Positions 1-8,763 of a DNA stretch of 42,276 nt are shown here, piece after piece (the first letter of the stretch is position 1; each line of letters opens with the position of its first letter). The stretch is from Pedobacter agri PB92 (GTDB lineage: Bacteria > Bacteroidota > Bacteroidia > Sphingobacteriales > Sphingobacteriaceae), in the NCBI RefSeq assembly GCF_000258495.1, contig NZ_AJLG01000015.1, positions 1 to 42,276 on the forward strand, written 5' to 3'. Both the position numbers and the translations under genes were made by a program. The notes beneath the pieces were generated by a model. That model saw only the letters and a list, made by a program, of their open reading frames with translations, had not been told where the DNA came from and did not search any database.

Positions 1-273
1 GTTACCTACTAAAAACGTGATAAAGCAACTGCGTTGATTACTTTCATCAGTACATTAATTTTGATTCCTGTGAGCCTAATGCCTACTATCTATGGTTTCG
101 GAGGCTATTACATTGCAGGTTTATCACTGATAGCTGGGATTATATTTAGCTGGTTGGCTTTAAAACTTTTGTTAAACAGAGAGTTGATTGATGCAAAACG
201 AGTGATGTTTTGCTCGTTTTTTTACATTCCTGCTGTACAGTTGGGATTATTATTAAATTTTATCGCAAAATAA
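1..273 (+). pseudogene. ctaB: Protoheme IX farnesyltransferase (heme O synthase), C-terminal end, frameshifted near base 15
   Basis: This is the C-terminal end of a polytopic UbiA-family prenyltransferase that makes heme O for the cytochrome oxidase encoded next to it. Only about the last 85 residues are inside the window. They form hydrophobic helices (LILIPVSLMPTIYGFGGYY and GLSLIAGIIFSWLALKLLL) and end four bases before the first cox3 gene. Bases 2-16 read LPTKN in one frame, matching the MLP-containing loop that normally precedes this part, while from base 13 on the frame KRDKATAL continues to the stop at 271-273. Moving between the two needs one extra A in the A5 run at 11-15, so a one-base deletion there is likely. 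The identification rests on the terminal helices plus the cox3 neighbourhood and is fairly safe; the frameshift may be a sequencing error. Confidence 0.75.
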
Positions 274-276
274 TTT

Positions 277-855
277 ATGGTTCTAACAATGGAAAATATC
301 CAAGATACATTTGATCCAAAACCAAGGAAGTTCATCGTTTGGTTATTCGTGGTTTCATCAACCATTATGTTTGGTGGATTTACCAGCTATTATCTGGTTT
401 TTTCGGCATCGAAAGGAAAAGGCCATGGCTTGGTATTACCTGATGCATTTATTTACTCAAGCTTGGTGATTATAGCAAGCAGTATCACGCTTTTCCTGGC
501 TTCGAAAGCATTACGCAAACTGAAGTTTGATATGCAACGAAATCTGCTTTTAATTACTGTAATTTTGGCCATAGCGTTTGGCGTGATGCAGTTTAGTGCA
601 TGGGGAAGTATGGTGAATACAGGTGCAACATTAGTGGGTAATAATGCGGCAATATCATTTATTTACGTAGTAAGCTTTATTCACCTATTGCACATTATTG
701 CAGGTGTTTTCTTAATAATCAGCGCCTTAGTAGGTAGCTATAGAAATATTCCGTTAGCGAAAAGCCAGTATCGCATGGAAATCGCATCTATTTTCTGGCA
801 TTTTATAGATATATTATGGATATATCTGTATGTTTTTTTACTTTTGAACCGTTAA
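277..855 (+). CDS. Cytochrome c oxidase subunit III (first copy)
   Basis: A 192-residue integral membrane protein of the heme-copper oxidase subunit III family, with five hydrophobic helices. Family hallmarks are the helix pair containing FIHLLHIIAGVFLI and the C-terminal EIASIFWHFIDILWIYLYVFLLL, which match the conserved HxxH and YWHFVDxVW regions of subunit III. It lies 3 bases after ctaB and 31 bases before a second, longer cox3. Such paired subunit III genes are usual in Bacteroidota caa3-type clusters; the catalytic subunits I and II are not in the window. The ATG at 277 is used here, but the ATG at 289 (MENIQDTF) is equally possible because neither has a clear ribosome binding site. Confidence 0.9.
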   Translation: MVLTMENIQDTFDPKPRKFIVWLFVVSSTIMFGGFTSYYLVFSASKGKGHGLVLPDAFIYSSLVIIASSITLFLASKALRKLKFDMQRNLLLITVILAIAFGVMQFSAWGSMVNTGATLVGNNAAISFIYVVSFIHLLHIIAGVFLIISALVGSYRNIPLAKSQYRMEIASIFWHFIDILWIYLYVFLLLNR

Positions 856-886
856 ATTTGTTAACAAACTATTATACTATTTCCAA

Positions 887-1594
887 ATGAATTCAGTATC
901 ACAATTAGATCAAGTTAAAACCGGACCATGGAATGGTGGTCGTTCTCCGTGGTCGGTAGAATATGGTAAAATCATGATGTGGTTTTTCCTTTTGTCAGAT
1001 GCTTTTACTTTTTCATCGCTATTGATCTATTATGGCGCTCAGCGTTTTTCAAAATTAACATGGCCAGATCCTGATTTGGTTTTCCAGTCAATTCCTGGTA
1101 TCATGGATCATGGTGCACCATTGGTTTTCGTGGGTATCATGACTTTCATCTTAATCATGAGTTCGGTTACAATGGTATTAGCCGTAGAAGCCGGACACAG
1201 ACGTTCGAAGAAAGAAGTAATCTGGTGGATGATTGCCACAATCATTGGTGGTTTTATGTTCTTAGGCTGCCAGGCTTTAGAATGGACACACTTATTCCAT
1301 GAAGGATTTGGATGGGGAGAAATTCCTTCCGCTGAAGAATTAAAACACTTATTCTCTGGTGATGTATCATTAGTGGCTGCACAACAGTTTTCTAACTTAT
1401 TTTTTACCATTACAGGTTTCCACGGTTTCCACGTATTCAGTGGTGTGGTAATTAACATCATCATCTTAATCATGACGATTAATGGAACTTTCGAAAAAAG
1501 AGGTCACTATTTAATGGTTGAAAAAGTTGGTTTATACTGGCACTTTGTAGATTTAGTGTGGGTGTTTGTATTTACATTCTTCTATTTGGTTTAA
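887..1594 (+). CDS. Cytochrome c oxidase subunit III (second copy)
   Basis: A 235-residue membrane protein of the heme-copper oxidase subunit III family. The stretch FTITGFHGFHVFSGVVINIIIL and the C-terminal VGLYWHFVDLVWVFVFTFFYLV are textbook subunit III signatures; the cluster FLGCQALEWTHLF is also typical. It has five or more transmembrane helices and a cytosolic N-terminus with WNGGRSPW. It sits between the shorter cox3 and the small subunit IV gene in what reads as one co-directional operon (gaps of 31 and 24 bases). Subunit III does not carry redox centres; it stabilises the catalytic subunit and is thought to help oxygen and proton access. Confidence 0.93.
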   Translation: MNSVSQLDQVKTGPWNGGRSPWSVEYGKIMMWFFLLSDAFTFSSLLIYYGAQRFSKLTWPDPDLVFQSIPGIMDHGAPLVFVGIMTFILIMSSVTMVLAVEAGHRRSKKEVIWWMIATIIGGFMFLGCQALEWTHLFHEGFGWGEIPSAEELKHLFSGDVSLVAAQQFSNLFFTITGFHGFHVFSGVVINIIILIMTINGTFEKRGHYLMVEKVGLYWHFVDLVWVFVFTFFYLV

Positions 1595-1618
1595 TTTATC
1601 ATATCTAAAAATATTATC

Positions 1619-1975
1619 ATGTCAGAACATCATTCACATACAACAGAAGGACACGAGCACGAAGAGCATGCTGGTTTAACCAAAAGTAAAATTTGGCAGG
1701 TTTTCGGTATTCTATTGTTGATAACAGTTATCGAATTTATCATTGCTTTGGTGGTTTTACCTAAAGGGTATATGTCACACGGGGTCGGGAACTTCGTTTA
1801 TATCGCATTAACATTGGTTAAAGCTTTTTATATCGTTGCCTATTTCATGCACTTGAAATACGAAAAGTTAGGTTTACAACTTTCATTAACAGTTTCATTC
1901 ATTTTCATTATTTACTTTATTGTTTTGATGTTAATTGAAGGCGGTTTCTTAAACCTCCATATGTTAAGCCATTAA
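1619..1975 (+). CDS. Cytochrome c oxidase small subunit IV (prokaryotic COX4 type)
   Basis: A 118-residue protein with a His/Glu-rich soluble N-terminus (residues 2-19 contain seven His) followed by three hydrophobic helices at about 26-48, 58-80 and 88-110. Length, topology and position directly after cox3 fit the prokaryotic cytochrome c oxidase subunit IV family (COX4_pro). The stop codon overlaps the next start by one base (TAATG), so translation of the Sco-like gene is probably coupled to it. The His-rich tail could bind metal, but such tails are common in this subunit and no function is shown. Confidence 0.85.
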   Translation: MSEHHSHTTEGHEHEEHAGLTKSKIWQVFGILLLITVIEFIIALVVLPKGYMSHGVGNFVYIALTLVKAFYIVAYFMHLKYEKLGLQLSLTVSFIFIIYFIVLMLIEGGFLNLHMLSH

Positions 1976-2670
1976 TGAAAAGAAACCCCATAAAAAAGGT
2001 AATAATCCTGGTAAGCATTTTAGCTATACCAGGATTTTTGTTTTTTTACTTATTGCCACAGTTCGCTAAAAACCGGTATAAGAGCTTACCAATCTTTGGC
2101 GAGAAAATAGTGGCTTCAACTTTCCATTCGGTAAAAGGAAAAAAAATACCCGATACCATTTATCACCAGATTCCAGATTTTAGGTTAAGCAATCAAAACG
2201 GCGATTCAATCAATTGGTTATCCCTTAAAGATAAAATTGTTGTGATGAACCTTTTCTATGCTGATGCCAGCAGTAATAACGTCATTCAGTATATCAAGCA
2301 ATTATCTGAAGGCTACGAGAAAAAACCATTAGTACGATTTTTAAGCTTATCAGTAAATCCTGATGACAAAAGTAAGGTAGATGGTGTTGCAGCAAAGCTT
2401 AATGCCAAACCGGGGAAATGGGATTTGCTTACAGGTGATACCGCATCTACATATCCACTCATTCGAAAAGGTCTGATGCTCGACGTGATTCTGGATGATA
2501 CAAAAGATAAACCGAACTTTATTTTTGGTAATAAGATTTTGCTGATTGATGTGCAACATCGCATCAGAGGCATTTATGAAATTGATAATCCCGAGGCAAG
2601 AGGCAGGCTGGAAGATGAAATTAAGGTATTAATTGCCGAATACCTTCGAACAGTAAAAGACGGCAGGTAA
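1975..2670 (+). CDS. Sco1/SenC-like thioredoxin-fold protein lacking the copper ligands
   Basis: A 231-residue protein with one N-terminal membrane anchor (about residues 8-28) and a periplasmic thioredoxin-like domain. The core strand KIVVMNLFYADASSNN (about 87-102) aligns with the Sco strand that normally carries CPxxC, and NKILLIDVQHRIRGIYE aligns with the strand after the ligand His. Sco proteins deliver copper to the CuA site of oxidase subunit II through two Cys and one His. Here both Cys positions are replaced within ADASSNN, the His position is a Phe-Gly context (NFIFGNK), and the whole protein contains no Cys. It may act as a chaperone-like assembly factor without copper or thiol chemistry. 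Its place in the cox cluster supports an oxidase-related role. Confidence 0.8.
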   Translation: MKRNPIKKVIILVSILAIPGFLFFYLLPQFAKNRYKSLPIFGEKIVASTFHSVKGKKIPDTIYHQIPDFRLSNQNGDSINWLSLKDKIVVMNLFYADASSNNVIQYIKQLSEGYEKKPLVRFLSLSVNPDDKSKVDGVAAKLNAKPGKWDLLTGDTASTYPLIRKGLMLDVILDDTKDKPNFIFGNKILLIDVQHRIRGIYEIDNPEARGRLEDEIKVLIAEYLRTVKDGR

Positions 2671-2760
2671 TTTAGTTGTAAAGTACAAAGCTGAAAGTTT
2701 AAAATAAAACATAAGGTTGAAAGGTAATTGGAGCCAATTGACATAGCGATTAGAATCAGA

Positions 2761-3300
2761 ATGAAATCATCAGTTGAACAAAAATATAATAAATGGATTG
2801 TTGTTTTATCCATTGCTATTCCATTGGTTGTCGCATTATTATTTGGCGTTAATTTAAGAAAGCTAGGCTATGACGTTAAACCATTATCTTTTTTACCGCC
2901 AATATATGCTGCCATTAACGGAATTACAGCTATTGTGTTGGTTATAGCTGTTTGGGCAATTAAAAACGGTAAACAAAAGTTGCATGAAAACCTCATGAAA
3001 TTTGCTATTTGCCTCTCTGTTGCTTTCCTGGCCATGTATGTGGCTTATCATATGACATCAGATTCTACTAAGTTTGGCGGAGAGGGTATAATCAAATACG
3101 TTTATTACGTAATTTTGATTACGCACATCTGCCTGTCTGTGATTATTATTCCGTTTGTATTGGTTACCTATGTTAGGGCATTGGCGCAACGGTTTGACAA
3201 ACATAGAAAAATTGCCAGGATCACTTTTCCAATGTGGCTCTACGTTGCTGTAACTGGCGTAATCGTTTATCTGATGATTTCTCCATATTATCACTACTAA
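2761..3300 (+). CDS. DUF420 membrane protein (CtaM/YozB-like oxidase assembly factor)
   Basis: A 179-residue membrane protein with five hydrophobic helices and His residues in helix contexts (LHENLMKF, MYVAYHMTSD, ITHICLSV, CLSVIIIPF), as in the DUF420 family. The Firmicutes member CtaM/YozB is needed for function of aa3-type oxidases, and DUF420 genes commonly close cox operons, as here. The ATG at 2761 is preferred to an in-frame TTG at 2728, whose extra 11 residues are polar and unlike the family. It is the last gene of the oxidase block before an unrelated uptake locus. Confidence 0.85.
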   Translation: MKSSVEQKYNKWIVVLSIAIPLVVALLFGVNLRKLGYDVKPLSFLPPIYAAINGITAIVLVIAVWAIKNGKQKLHENLMKFAICLSVAFLAMYVAYHMTSDSTKFGGEGIIKYVYYVILITHICLSVIIIPFVLVTYVRALAQRFDKHRKIARITFPMWLYVAVTGVIVYLMISPYYHY

Positions 3301-3349
3301 ACCTGTAAACCTACTGCTTTACAAAAAAGCAAATACTTTCTGTCACTTT

Positions 3350-3378
3350 TTTGAGCATTAATTTGTATTATTGATTTG
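3350..3378 (+). promoter_or_regulatory. Possible Bacteroidota promoter for the ECF sigma gene
   Basis: TTTG at 3350-3353 and TTGATTTG at 3371-3378 (seven of eight matches to TAnnTTTG) are 17 bases apart, about 30 bases before the ATG at 3407. The region is AT-rich, so chance matches are expected. Confidence 0.3.
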
Positions 3379-3406
3379 ATATTAGCAGATCAACGCGTGA
3401 CAATTA

Positions 3407-4009
3407 ATGGATGTAGCAGAAATAGAAACGGGAAGTGATTTAATTACTTTAATTGAGAAAGGTCAAACCTCGATCTTTACCCGTTTTTATACGTCGTACT
3501 TTCAAAAACTGCTATTGGCAAGCGATAAGTATTTAAAGGATGTTTATGCAGCAGAGGAACTTGTACAGGATGTTTTCTTGAAAATATGGGAAAATCCCTA
3601 TCAATTAGTTGAGGTTAAGTCGCTTAAATCATATCTCTATAGAGCGGTAATAAACGCTTCCATCAATCACCTCAATCGCCAAAAAAATATTGAGCAGCAT
3701 CATTTAAAACTTGCTTCTACATTAACAGATGAATATTTAACTGAATTAGACGAAGAGAACGAAATTATCGTGTTGCTTAGAATAGAAATCGAAAAACTAC
3801 CCGCTCAATGCAAAAAAATCTTCAAACTGAATAGGTTTGAAAATTTAAAATACAAGGAAATTGCTCAGCAACTCAATATTTCTGAAAAAACTGTAGAAAA
3901 TCATATTGGTAATGCATTAAAGATTTTAAGAGAGCGGTTTCTAAAAGATTCACACTTAAATAAACGGGCTAAATCATATTTGATGCTGATAAATACATTT
4001 TTATATTAG
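3407..4009 (+). CDS. ECF-type RNA polymerase sigma-70 factor
   Basis: A 200-residue extracytoplasmic-function sigma factor. Region 2 is seen at about 20-90, with AEELVQDVFLKIWENP as the -10 recognition helix. Region 4 lies at about 125-180, with LPAQCKKIFKLNRFENLKYKEIAQQLNISEKTVENHIGNALKILRERF-type helix-turn-helix (first part LPAQCKKIF, recognition helix ISEKTVENHIG). It is followed by a FecR gene and a SusC receptor with an STN domain, the classic Bacteroidota trio in which substrate binding at the outer membrane signals through FecR to release the sigma factor. Its targets are therefore probably the downstream susCD operon. It is separated from fecR by 118 non-coding bases, so fecR may have its own promoter. 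Confidence 0.92.
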   Translation: MDVAEIETGSDLITLIEKGQTSIFTRFYTSYFQKLLLASDKYLKDVYAAEELVQDVFLKIWENPYQLVEVKSLKSYLYRAVINASINHLNRQKNIEQHHLKLASTLTDEYLTELDEENEIIVLLRIEIEKLPAQCKKIFKLNRFENLKYKEIAQQLNISEKTVENHIGNALKILRERFLKDSHLNKRAKSYLMLINTFLY

Positions 4010-4127
4010 AATTAGTTGTGCTGAACGGCATTTTCCATAATAATCTTCTTTTTTTTAATTTTTTTTAGGATCGACTAGGGGTTTTGTAAAAGTTATTTGT
4101 CTATATGATACAAACCCAAACTAACTA

Positions 4128-5090
4128 ATGCTTAACCAACCTGAATACCTGGACTTAATTGTTCGGTATTTAAACAATCCGCAGGATGAAAAACTTCATG
4201 CTGAAATAATTTCTTTTTGCGCTGAATCTAAAAGCAATGAATCCTACTTTAAGGATATCGAACGTGTATGGAAGTTATCTTCGAAGTCTGCCCGTTTAGA
4301 TCATTTAAAAGAAGAAGAAGCAGTTGCCAGTTTCCAAAAGGCTTTAAAGAGAATTTCAGGTCGCCCGGCAAGTTTTGCTAAATGGATGAGTGCTGTGGCT
4401 GCTACAATTTTGCTTGCTGCAACATGTTATTGGTGGTTTGATAAAAGGAACGATGTAGAGTTACTGAGCTTGAAAACGGATAGCAATATCGATTCAGTTA
4501 AGCTTGCAGATGGATCAACCGTAATACTGGCTGAAAATACCATCGTAAGTTATCCTAAAGTATTTAGTGGGGCATCGAGAGAAATATTTTTACGCAAGGG
4601 AAGGGCTTTCTTTAACGTAACTAAAGATCCTCACCATCCTTTCAGTATCGCCATGGGTGAATCGAAGGTAAGCGTTTTAGGTACTTCCTTTAATATCGAC
4701 TATTCTCCAGGCAAGATTGATCTTGATGTAAAGACAGGTAAGGTGATATTTTCGCCATATTCTAATGGTGCATCTTCAATTTTAACAGCAGGACAAGCGT
4801 TAACGTATAGTATTCAGAAACGGGAGTTTACTACCCGCTTATCGCAAAATGCAGATTCATGGTTAACTCACGAACTGATTTTTGTTGATACGCCACTTGG
4901 AGAAGTTTGTAAACAGTTAAGCCATTACTATCATAAAAATATTAAACTCGAAGCCAACCACCAGGTTATCGAAAAATTCAATGCAAAGTTCCAAAATAAC
5001 AGTTTAGATGAAGTTTTGGACGTGCTAAAAGCCACTTACAATGTAAAAATCAAAGAAACCAAAGATCATATCACCCTAACTACCTTTTAA
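4128..5090 (+). CDS. FecR-family anti-sigma factor
   Basis: A 320-residue single-pass inner-membrane protein. The cytoplasmic N-terminus (1-85) should bind the sigma factor. A transmembrane helix is at about 86-104 (MSAVAATILLAATCYWWF). The periplasmic FecR domain runs from about 112 to 215 (VKLADGSTVILAENTIVSYP, VSVLGTSFNIDYSPG), and a C-terminal DUF4974-type domain is at about 250-318 (IFVDTPLGEVCKQLSHYYHKNIKL). It sits between the ECF sigma gene and the STN-containing SusC, which fits a sigma/anti-sigma/receptor relay. The stop is 27 bases before susC, so the two are probably co-transcribed. Confidence 0.92.
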   Translation: MLNQPEYLDLIVRYLNNPQDEKLHAEIISFCAESKSNESYFKDIERVWKLSSKSARLDHLKEEEAVASFQKALKRISGRPASFAKWMSAVAATILLAATCYWWFDKRNDVELLSLKTDSNIDSVKLADGSTVILAENTIVSYPKVFSGASREIFLRKGRAFFNVTKDPHHPFSIAMGESKVSVLGTSFNIDYSPGKIDLDVKTGKVIFSPYSNGASSILTAGQALTYSIQKREFTTRLSQNADSWLTHELIFVDTPLGEVCKQLSHYYHKNIKLEANHQVIEKFNAKFQNNSLDEVLDVLKATYNVKIKETKDHITLTTF

Positions 5091-5117
5091 CTAATCAAAC
5101 AAACAAACAATTAAACT

Positions 5118-8100
5118 ATGGAGAGAAATTTCTACCAAAGAAATGCGGCAATGGGTTTGCGCCGAATGGCACTGCTTCTGTGTGCAATCTTTTGGACGGT
5201 TTTAGCCAGTGCTGATGCGCAGCAAGGCAAAGCCAGGCCCGAAAGATTAGACAGCTATTTAAAGAAAATTGAACAAACTTACAGTGTAAGTTTTGTTTAT
5301 GATGCCGCTGAAATTAACAAAACAATGATTTTAGATGTTCCAACCAAATTAACATCGATCACTGAATCATTAGACCAGTTGAAGCAAAAAAATATTGCTT
5401 ACAAATTGGTTGGCAAACAGGTTATTCTGAAAGTTCAGGAATCGCCAAAATCTAATCAAAAAGACGTAATCATCAAAGGCCGTGTAAAAGATAAAAAAGA
5501 TGGCTCGTCAATGCCGGGTGTGAGCGTTCGCGAAAAAGGAGCTTCTAATGCAGTTTCTACCAATGGAAATGGAGAATACCAAATTCGCGTTAAAGATGGC
5601 GCAACTTTATCTTTTGCTTCTGTAGGTTACAAAACCATTGAGGTTGCTGTGAATGGCAGAACCACTATCGATGTTTCTATCGAAGAAGATGCTGCTCAAC
5701 TTAAAGAGGTGAATGTGGTTTCTACAGGTTATCAGGAACTAAACAAGAAATTATTTACGGGTTCGGCAACAGCGTTAAAAGCATCTGATGTAAAGCGTGA
5801 TGGTATCACGGATGTGAGTCGTATGCTAGAGGGTCGTGTGGCCGGTGTGTCTGTACAAAACGTTTCAGGAACTTTTGGTGCTGCTCCTAAAATCCGTGTT
5901 CGTGGAGCTACTTCAATTTCTGGCGATAATAAACCGCTTTGGGTGGTTGATGGAATTATCCTGGAAGATGTGGTGAATATCTCTAACGAACAATTATCGA
6001 CAGGAGATCCATCTACTTTGGTAGGTTCATCTGTTGCAGGCTTAAACCCTGATGATATCGAAAGTTTCAATATCTTAAAAGATGCTGCTGCAACTGCACA
6101 ATATGGCGCAAGAGCAATGAATGGTGTGGTAATCATCACGACTAAAAAAGGAAGAAATACTGATGGAAAACCATTAATTTCTTACACAGGAAACTTCTCG
6201 AGTTACATGAAACCATCATATAATAATTTCGATATCTTAAATTCAGCTGACCAGATGAATGTTTATATTGAAATGCAAAATAAAGGTTGGTTAAATCATT
6301 CAAGCTCATCCAGAAGCGCAAACGGTGGTGTTTTTACGAAGATGTATAATCAAATGTATATCTATGACCCCGCTACCAATAGTTATGCTCTGAGAAATGA
6401 TGCCCAAAGCCAAAAACAATTTTTACAGCGTTATGCTGATGCCAATACCGATTGGTTTGATGTATTGTTCAAACAATCATTAATGCAGGAGCACTCTCTA
6501 AGTGTGGCTACAGGTACGCAAAAATCTAAAATATATGCATCAACCAGTTTCCTTCAGGATAACGGATGGACGGTTGGTGACAACGTAAAAAGATTTACCG
6601 GAAACTTTCGTGGTAACTTCGAAATCAGCGATAGGTTGAGTTTTGAGTTAATCACACAAGGTTCAATCCGTGATCAAAAAGCGCCTGGTACCTTAGGCAG
6701 AAACGGGAATCCGGTTTATGGAACATACGACCGAGATTTTGATATCAACCCGTTCAGTTATGCTTTAAACACCAGCCGTACCTTAACACCGTATGATGCA
6801 AATGGTAACCGTGAATTTTTTAGCCAAAATTATGCACCTTTTAATATCTTAAATGAGCTGGAAAATAATACCTTGGAATTAGGTCTTATCGATTTTAAAG
6901 TTCAGGGTGGTTTAAAGTATAAAATCACCAATAACTTAAAGTATTCATTTGATGGTGCATATCGTTTCGCAAAGACGACTCAAGAGCATAAAATCACTGA
7001 AAACTCAAACATGGCACAGGCTTACCGTGCTGGTATAAGTCCAGATGATGCAACCATTAGAAGGAGTAATAAATTTTTATATCGCAATCCTGATGATCCC
7101 AATGCACTGCCTGTTTCGGTTTTACCTTACGGAGGTTTCTATAAAACTAATGATGATAACATTGTTAACTACTATGTTCGTAACAGTTTAGAATACGATA
7201 AAACTTTCAACGAAGATCATCTTTTTAACGTATTCGCTACTCAGGAGATGCGTTATATTAATCGTCAAAACAAAATTTTTGATGGCTATGGATATCAGTA
7301 TGACAAAGGAGGTGTTCCATTCATAGATCCAAACATCGTTAAACAAAATGTGGAGGGTGGTTTTAACTATTACAGTATGAACTATCGTTATGAGCGTTAT
7401 TTAAATTACTCTTTAAGAGCAGCTTATTCATATAAAGGAAAATATAGCCTTAATGCGACTGGTCGTTACGATGGATCTAACTTACTGGGTGAATCGCCTA
7501 CAGCAAGATGGTTACCAACCTGGAATGTATCAGGTGCCTGGAATATTGATACCGAGAATTTCATGCAAAATGAAAGACTTAGAAGCATCATCAGCCGTGC
7601 TACTTTAAGAGCAACCTATGGTTTAGTTGCAAGTATGGGTTCGGCAACTAACTCTAGCCTAGTGGTACAAAGTATGGGTACCCGCCGTCCTTATCTTGGA
7701 GAAAAAGAGACTAAACTATACATTGCAGGTCTTGAAAACTCTGAGTTAACTTTCGAAAAATTAAACGAGTTAAACATTGGATTAGATTTAGGCTTATTTA
7801 AAGAAAGAATGACCTTGACAGTTGATGCTTATAGAAGAAAAAGTTTCGATTTGATTGGTGCATTCAGAACTTCTGGTATCGGTGGTGAAGCCATAAAACA
7901 GGCAAACTATGCCGATATGAAATCGGAAGGTATAGAGGCAGCTTTAGGAGCAAAAGTAGTTACTTCCCCAGGTTTCAACTGGTCTACCCAATTAATTTTT
8001 GGCTATAACCGCAATGAGATTACCAACTTAAAAAATCAGCCAAATATTTTCGGTTTAATCGGTGCTGATGGTGGACCGCTTGAGGGTTATGCGCAAAGAG

Positions 8101-8753
8101 GTTTGTTCTCTCTTGATTTTCAAGGCTTAGATCCTTTAAACGGATCGCCAAGATTTATTAATGACGAAGGCATTGTAAGTGGTGATGTTTACCTTCAAAG
8201 TGATGTGGTGAAATACCTGAAATATGAAGGACCAATCGATCCGAAATATACAGGTGGTTTCTCTAATACATTTAAATACAAAGATTTCACATTATCTGCA
8301 TTGGTAACATTTGCTGCTGGAAACAAAGTTCGTTTATCACCAGCTTTTAAAACCAGTTATACCGATTTAGACGCTATGCCAAAGGCCTTCTTAAGCCGTT
8401 GGGAACAACAAGGGGATGAATTGTTAACCAATGTGCCATCAATTTTAGATGTTTTGGAAGCACAATCATTCGGTAGTAATTATGCATACAACAATTATAA
8501 TTATTCTACGGAGCGTGTAGCAGATGGTGGTTTTGTAAGAATGAAACAAATTATTTTAAGCTACAATATCCCAACTAAATTTACGAAGAAGCTTGGTTTA
8601 AGCAACTCATCGATTAGTGCTGTGGGTAATAACTTGTTTTTAATTTATTCGGATAAAAAATTAAACGGCCAGGATCCTGAGTTTTTTGGATCTGGTGGGG
8701 TGGCCTTGCCAATCCCTCGTCAGTTTACATTATCTTTAAAGGTGGGATTCTAA
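5118..8753 (+). CDS. SusC/RagA-family TonB-linked outer membrane receptor with STN signalling domain
   Basis: A 1211-residue outer-membrane transporter. In order: signal peptide (about 1-35, ending SADAQ), STN domain (about 45-108, LDSYLKKIEQTYSVSFVYD to LVGKQVILKVQ), carboxypeptidase-regulatory-like domain (about 117-195, IKGRVKDKKDGSSMPGVSV), TonB-dependent plug (about 205-335, with LEGRVAGVSVQN, IRVRGATSI, PLWVVDGII and YGARAMNGVVIITTKKG), then the beta-barrel to the C-terminal FTLSLKVGF. Plug and barrel form the energised channel that works with the SusD lid encoded 10 bases downstream. The STN domain is the part that contacts FecR, so this receptor both imports and signals. The substrate cannot be told from sequence; the peptidase-like neighbour hints at peptide or glycopeptide rather than a plain polysaccharide. 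Confidence 0.96.
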   Translation: MERNFYQRNAAMGLRRMALLLCAIFWTVLASADAQQGKARPERLDSYLKKIEQTYSVSFVYDAAEINKTMILDVPTKLTSITESLDQLKQKNIAYKLVGKQVILKVQESPKSNQKDVIIKGRVKDKKDGSSMPGVSVREKGASNAVSTNGNGEYQIRVKDGATLSFASVGYKTIEVAVNGRTTIDVSIEEDAAQLKEVNVVSTGYQELNKKLFTGSATALKASDVKRDGITDVSRMLEGRVAGVSVQNVSGTFGAAPKIRVRGATSISGDNKPLWVVDGIILEDVVNISNEQLSTGDPSTLVGSSVAGLNPDDIESFNILKDAAATAQYGARAMNGVVIITTKKGRNTDGKPLISYTGNFSSYMKPSYNNFDILNSADQMNVYIEMQNKGWLNHSSSSRSANGGVFTKMYNQMYIYDPATNSYALRNDAQSQKQFLQRYADANTDWFDVLFKQSLMQEHSLSVATGTQKSKIYASTSFLQDNGWTVGDNVKRFTGNFRGNFEISDRLSFELITQGSIRDQKAPGTLGRNGNPVYGTYDRDFDINPFSYALNTSRTLTPYDANGNREFFSQNYAPFNILNELENNTLELGLIDFKVQGGLKYKITNNLKYSFDGAYRFAKTTQEHKITENSNMAQAYRAGISPDDATIRRSNKFLYRNPDDPNALPVSVLPYGGFYKTNDDNIVNYYVRNSLEYDKTFNEDHLFNVFATQEMRYINRQNKIFDGYGYQYDKGGVPFIDPNIVKQNVEGGFNYYSMNYRYERYLNYSLRAAYSYKGKYSLNATGRYDGSNLLGESPTARWLPTWNVSGAWNIDTENFMQNERLRSIISRATLRATYGLVASMGSATNSSLVVQSMGTRRPYLGEKETKLYIAGLENSELTFEKLNELNIGLDLGLFKERMTLTVDAYRRKSFDLIGAFRTSGIGGEAIKQANYADMKSEGIEAALGAKVVTSPGFNWSTQLIFGYNRNEITNLKNQPNIFGLIGADGGPLEGYAQRGLFSLDFQGLDPLNGSPRFINDEGIVSGDVYLQSDVVKYLKYEGPIDPKYTGGFSNTFKYKDFTLSALVTFAAGNKVRLSPAFKTSYTDLDAMPKAFLSRWEQQGDELLTNVPSILDVLEAQSFGSNYAYNNYNYSTERVADGGFVRMKQIILSYNIPTKFTKKLGLSNSSISAVGNNLFLIYSDKKLNGQDPEFFGSGGVALPIPRQFTLSLKVGF

Positions 8754-8763
8754 ATATAATATC

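Noticed and set aside
1108..1473. A 121-residue minus-strand open frame inside cox3
   Set aside because: It is fully inside a strongly conserved gene and shows no recognisable protein features.
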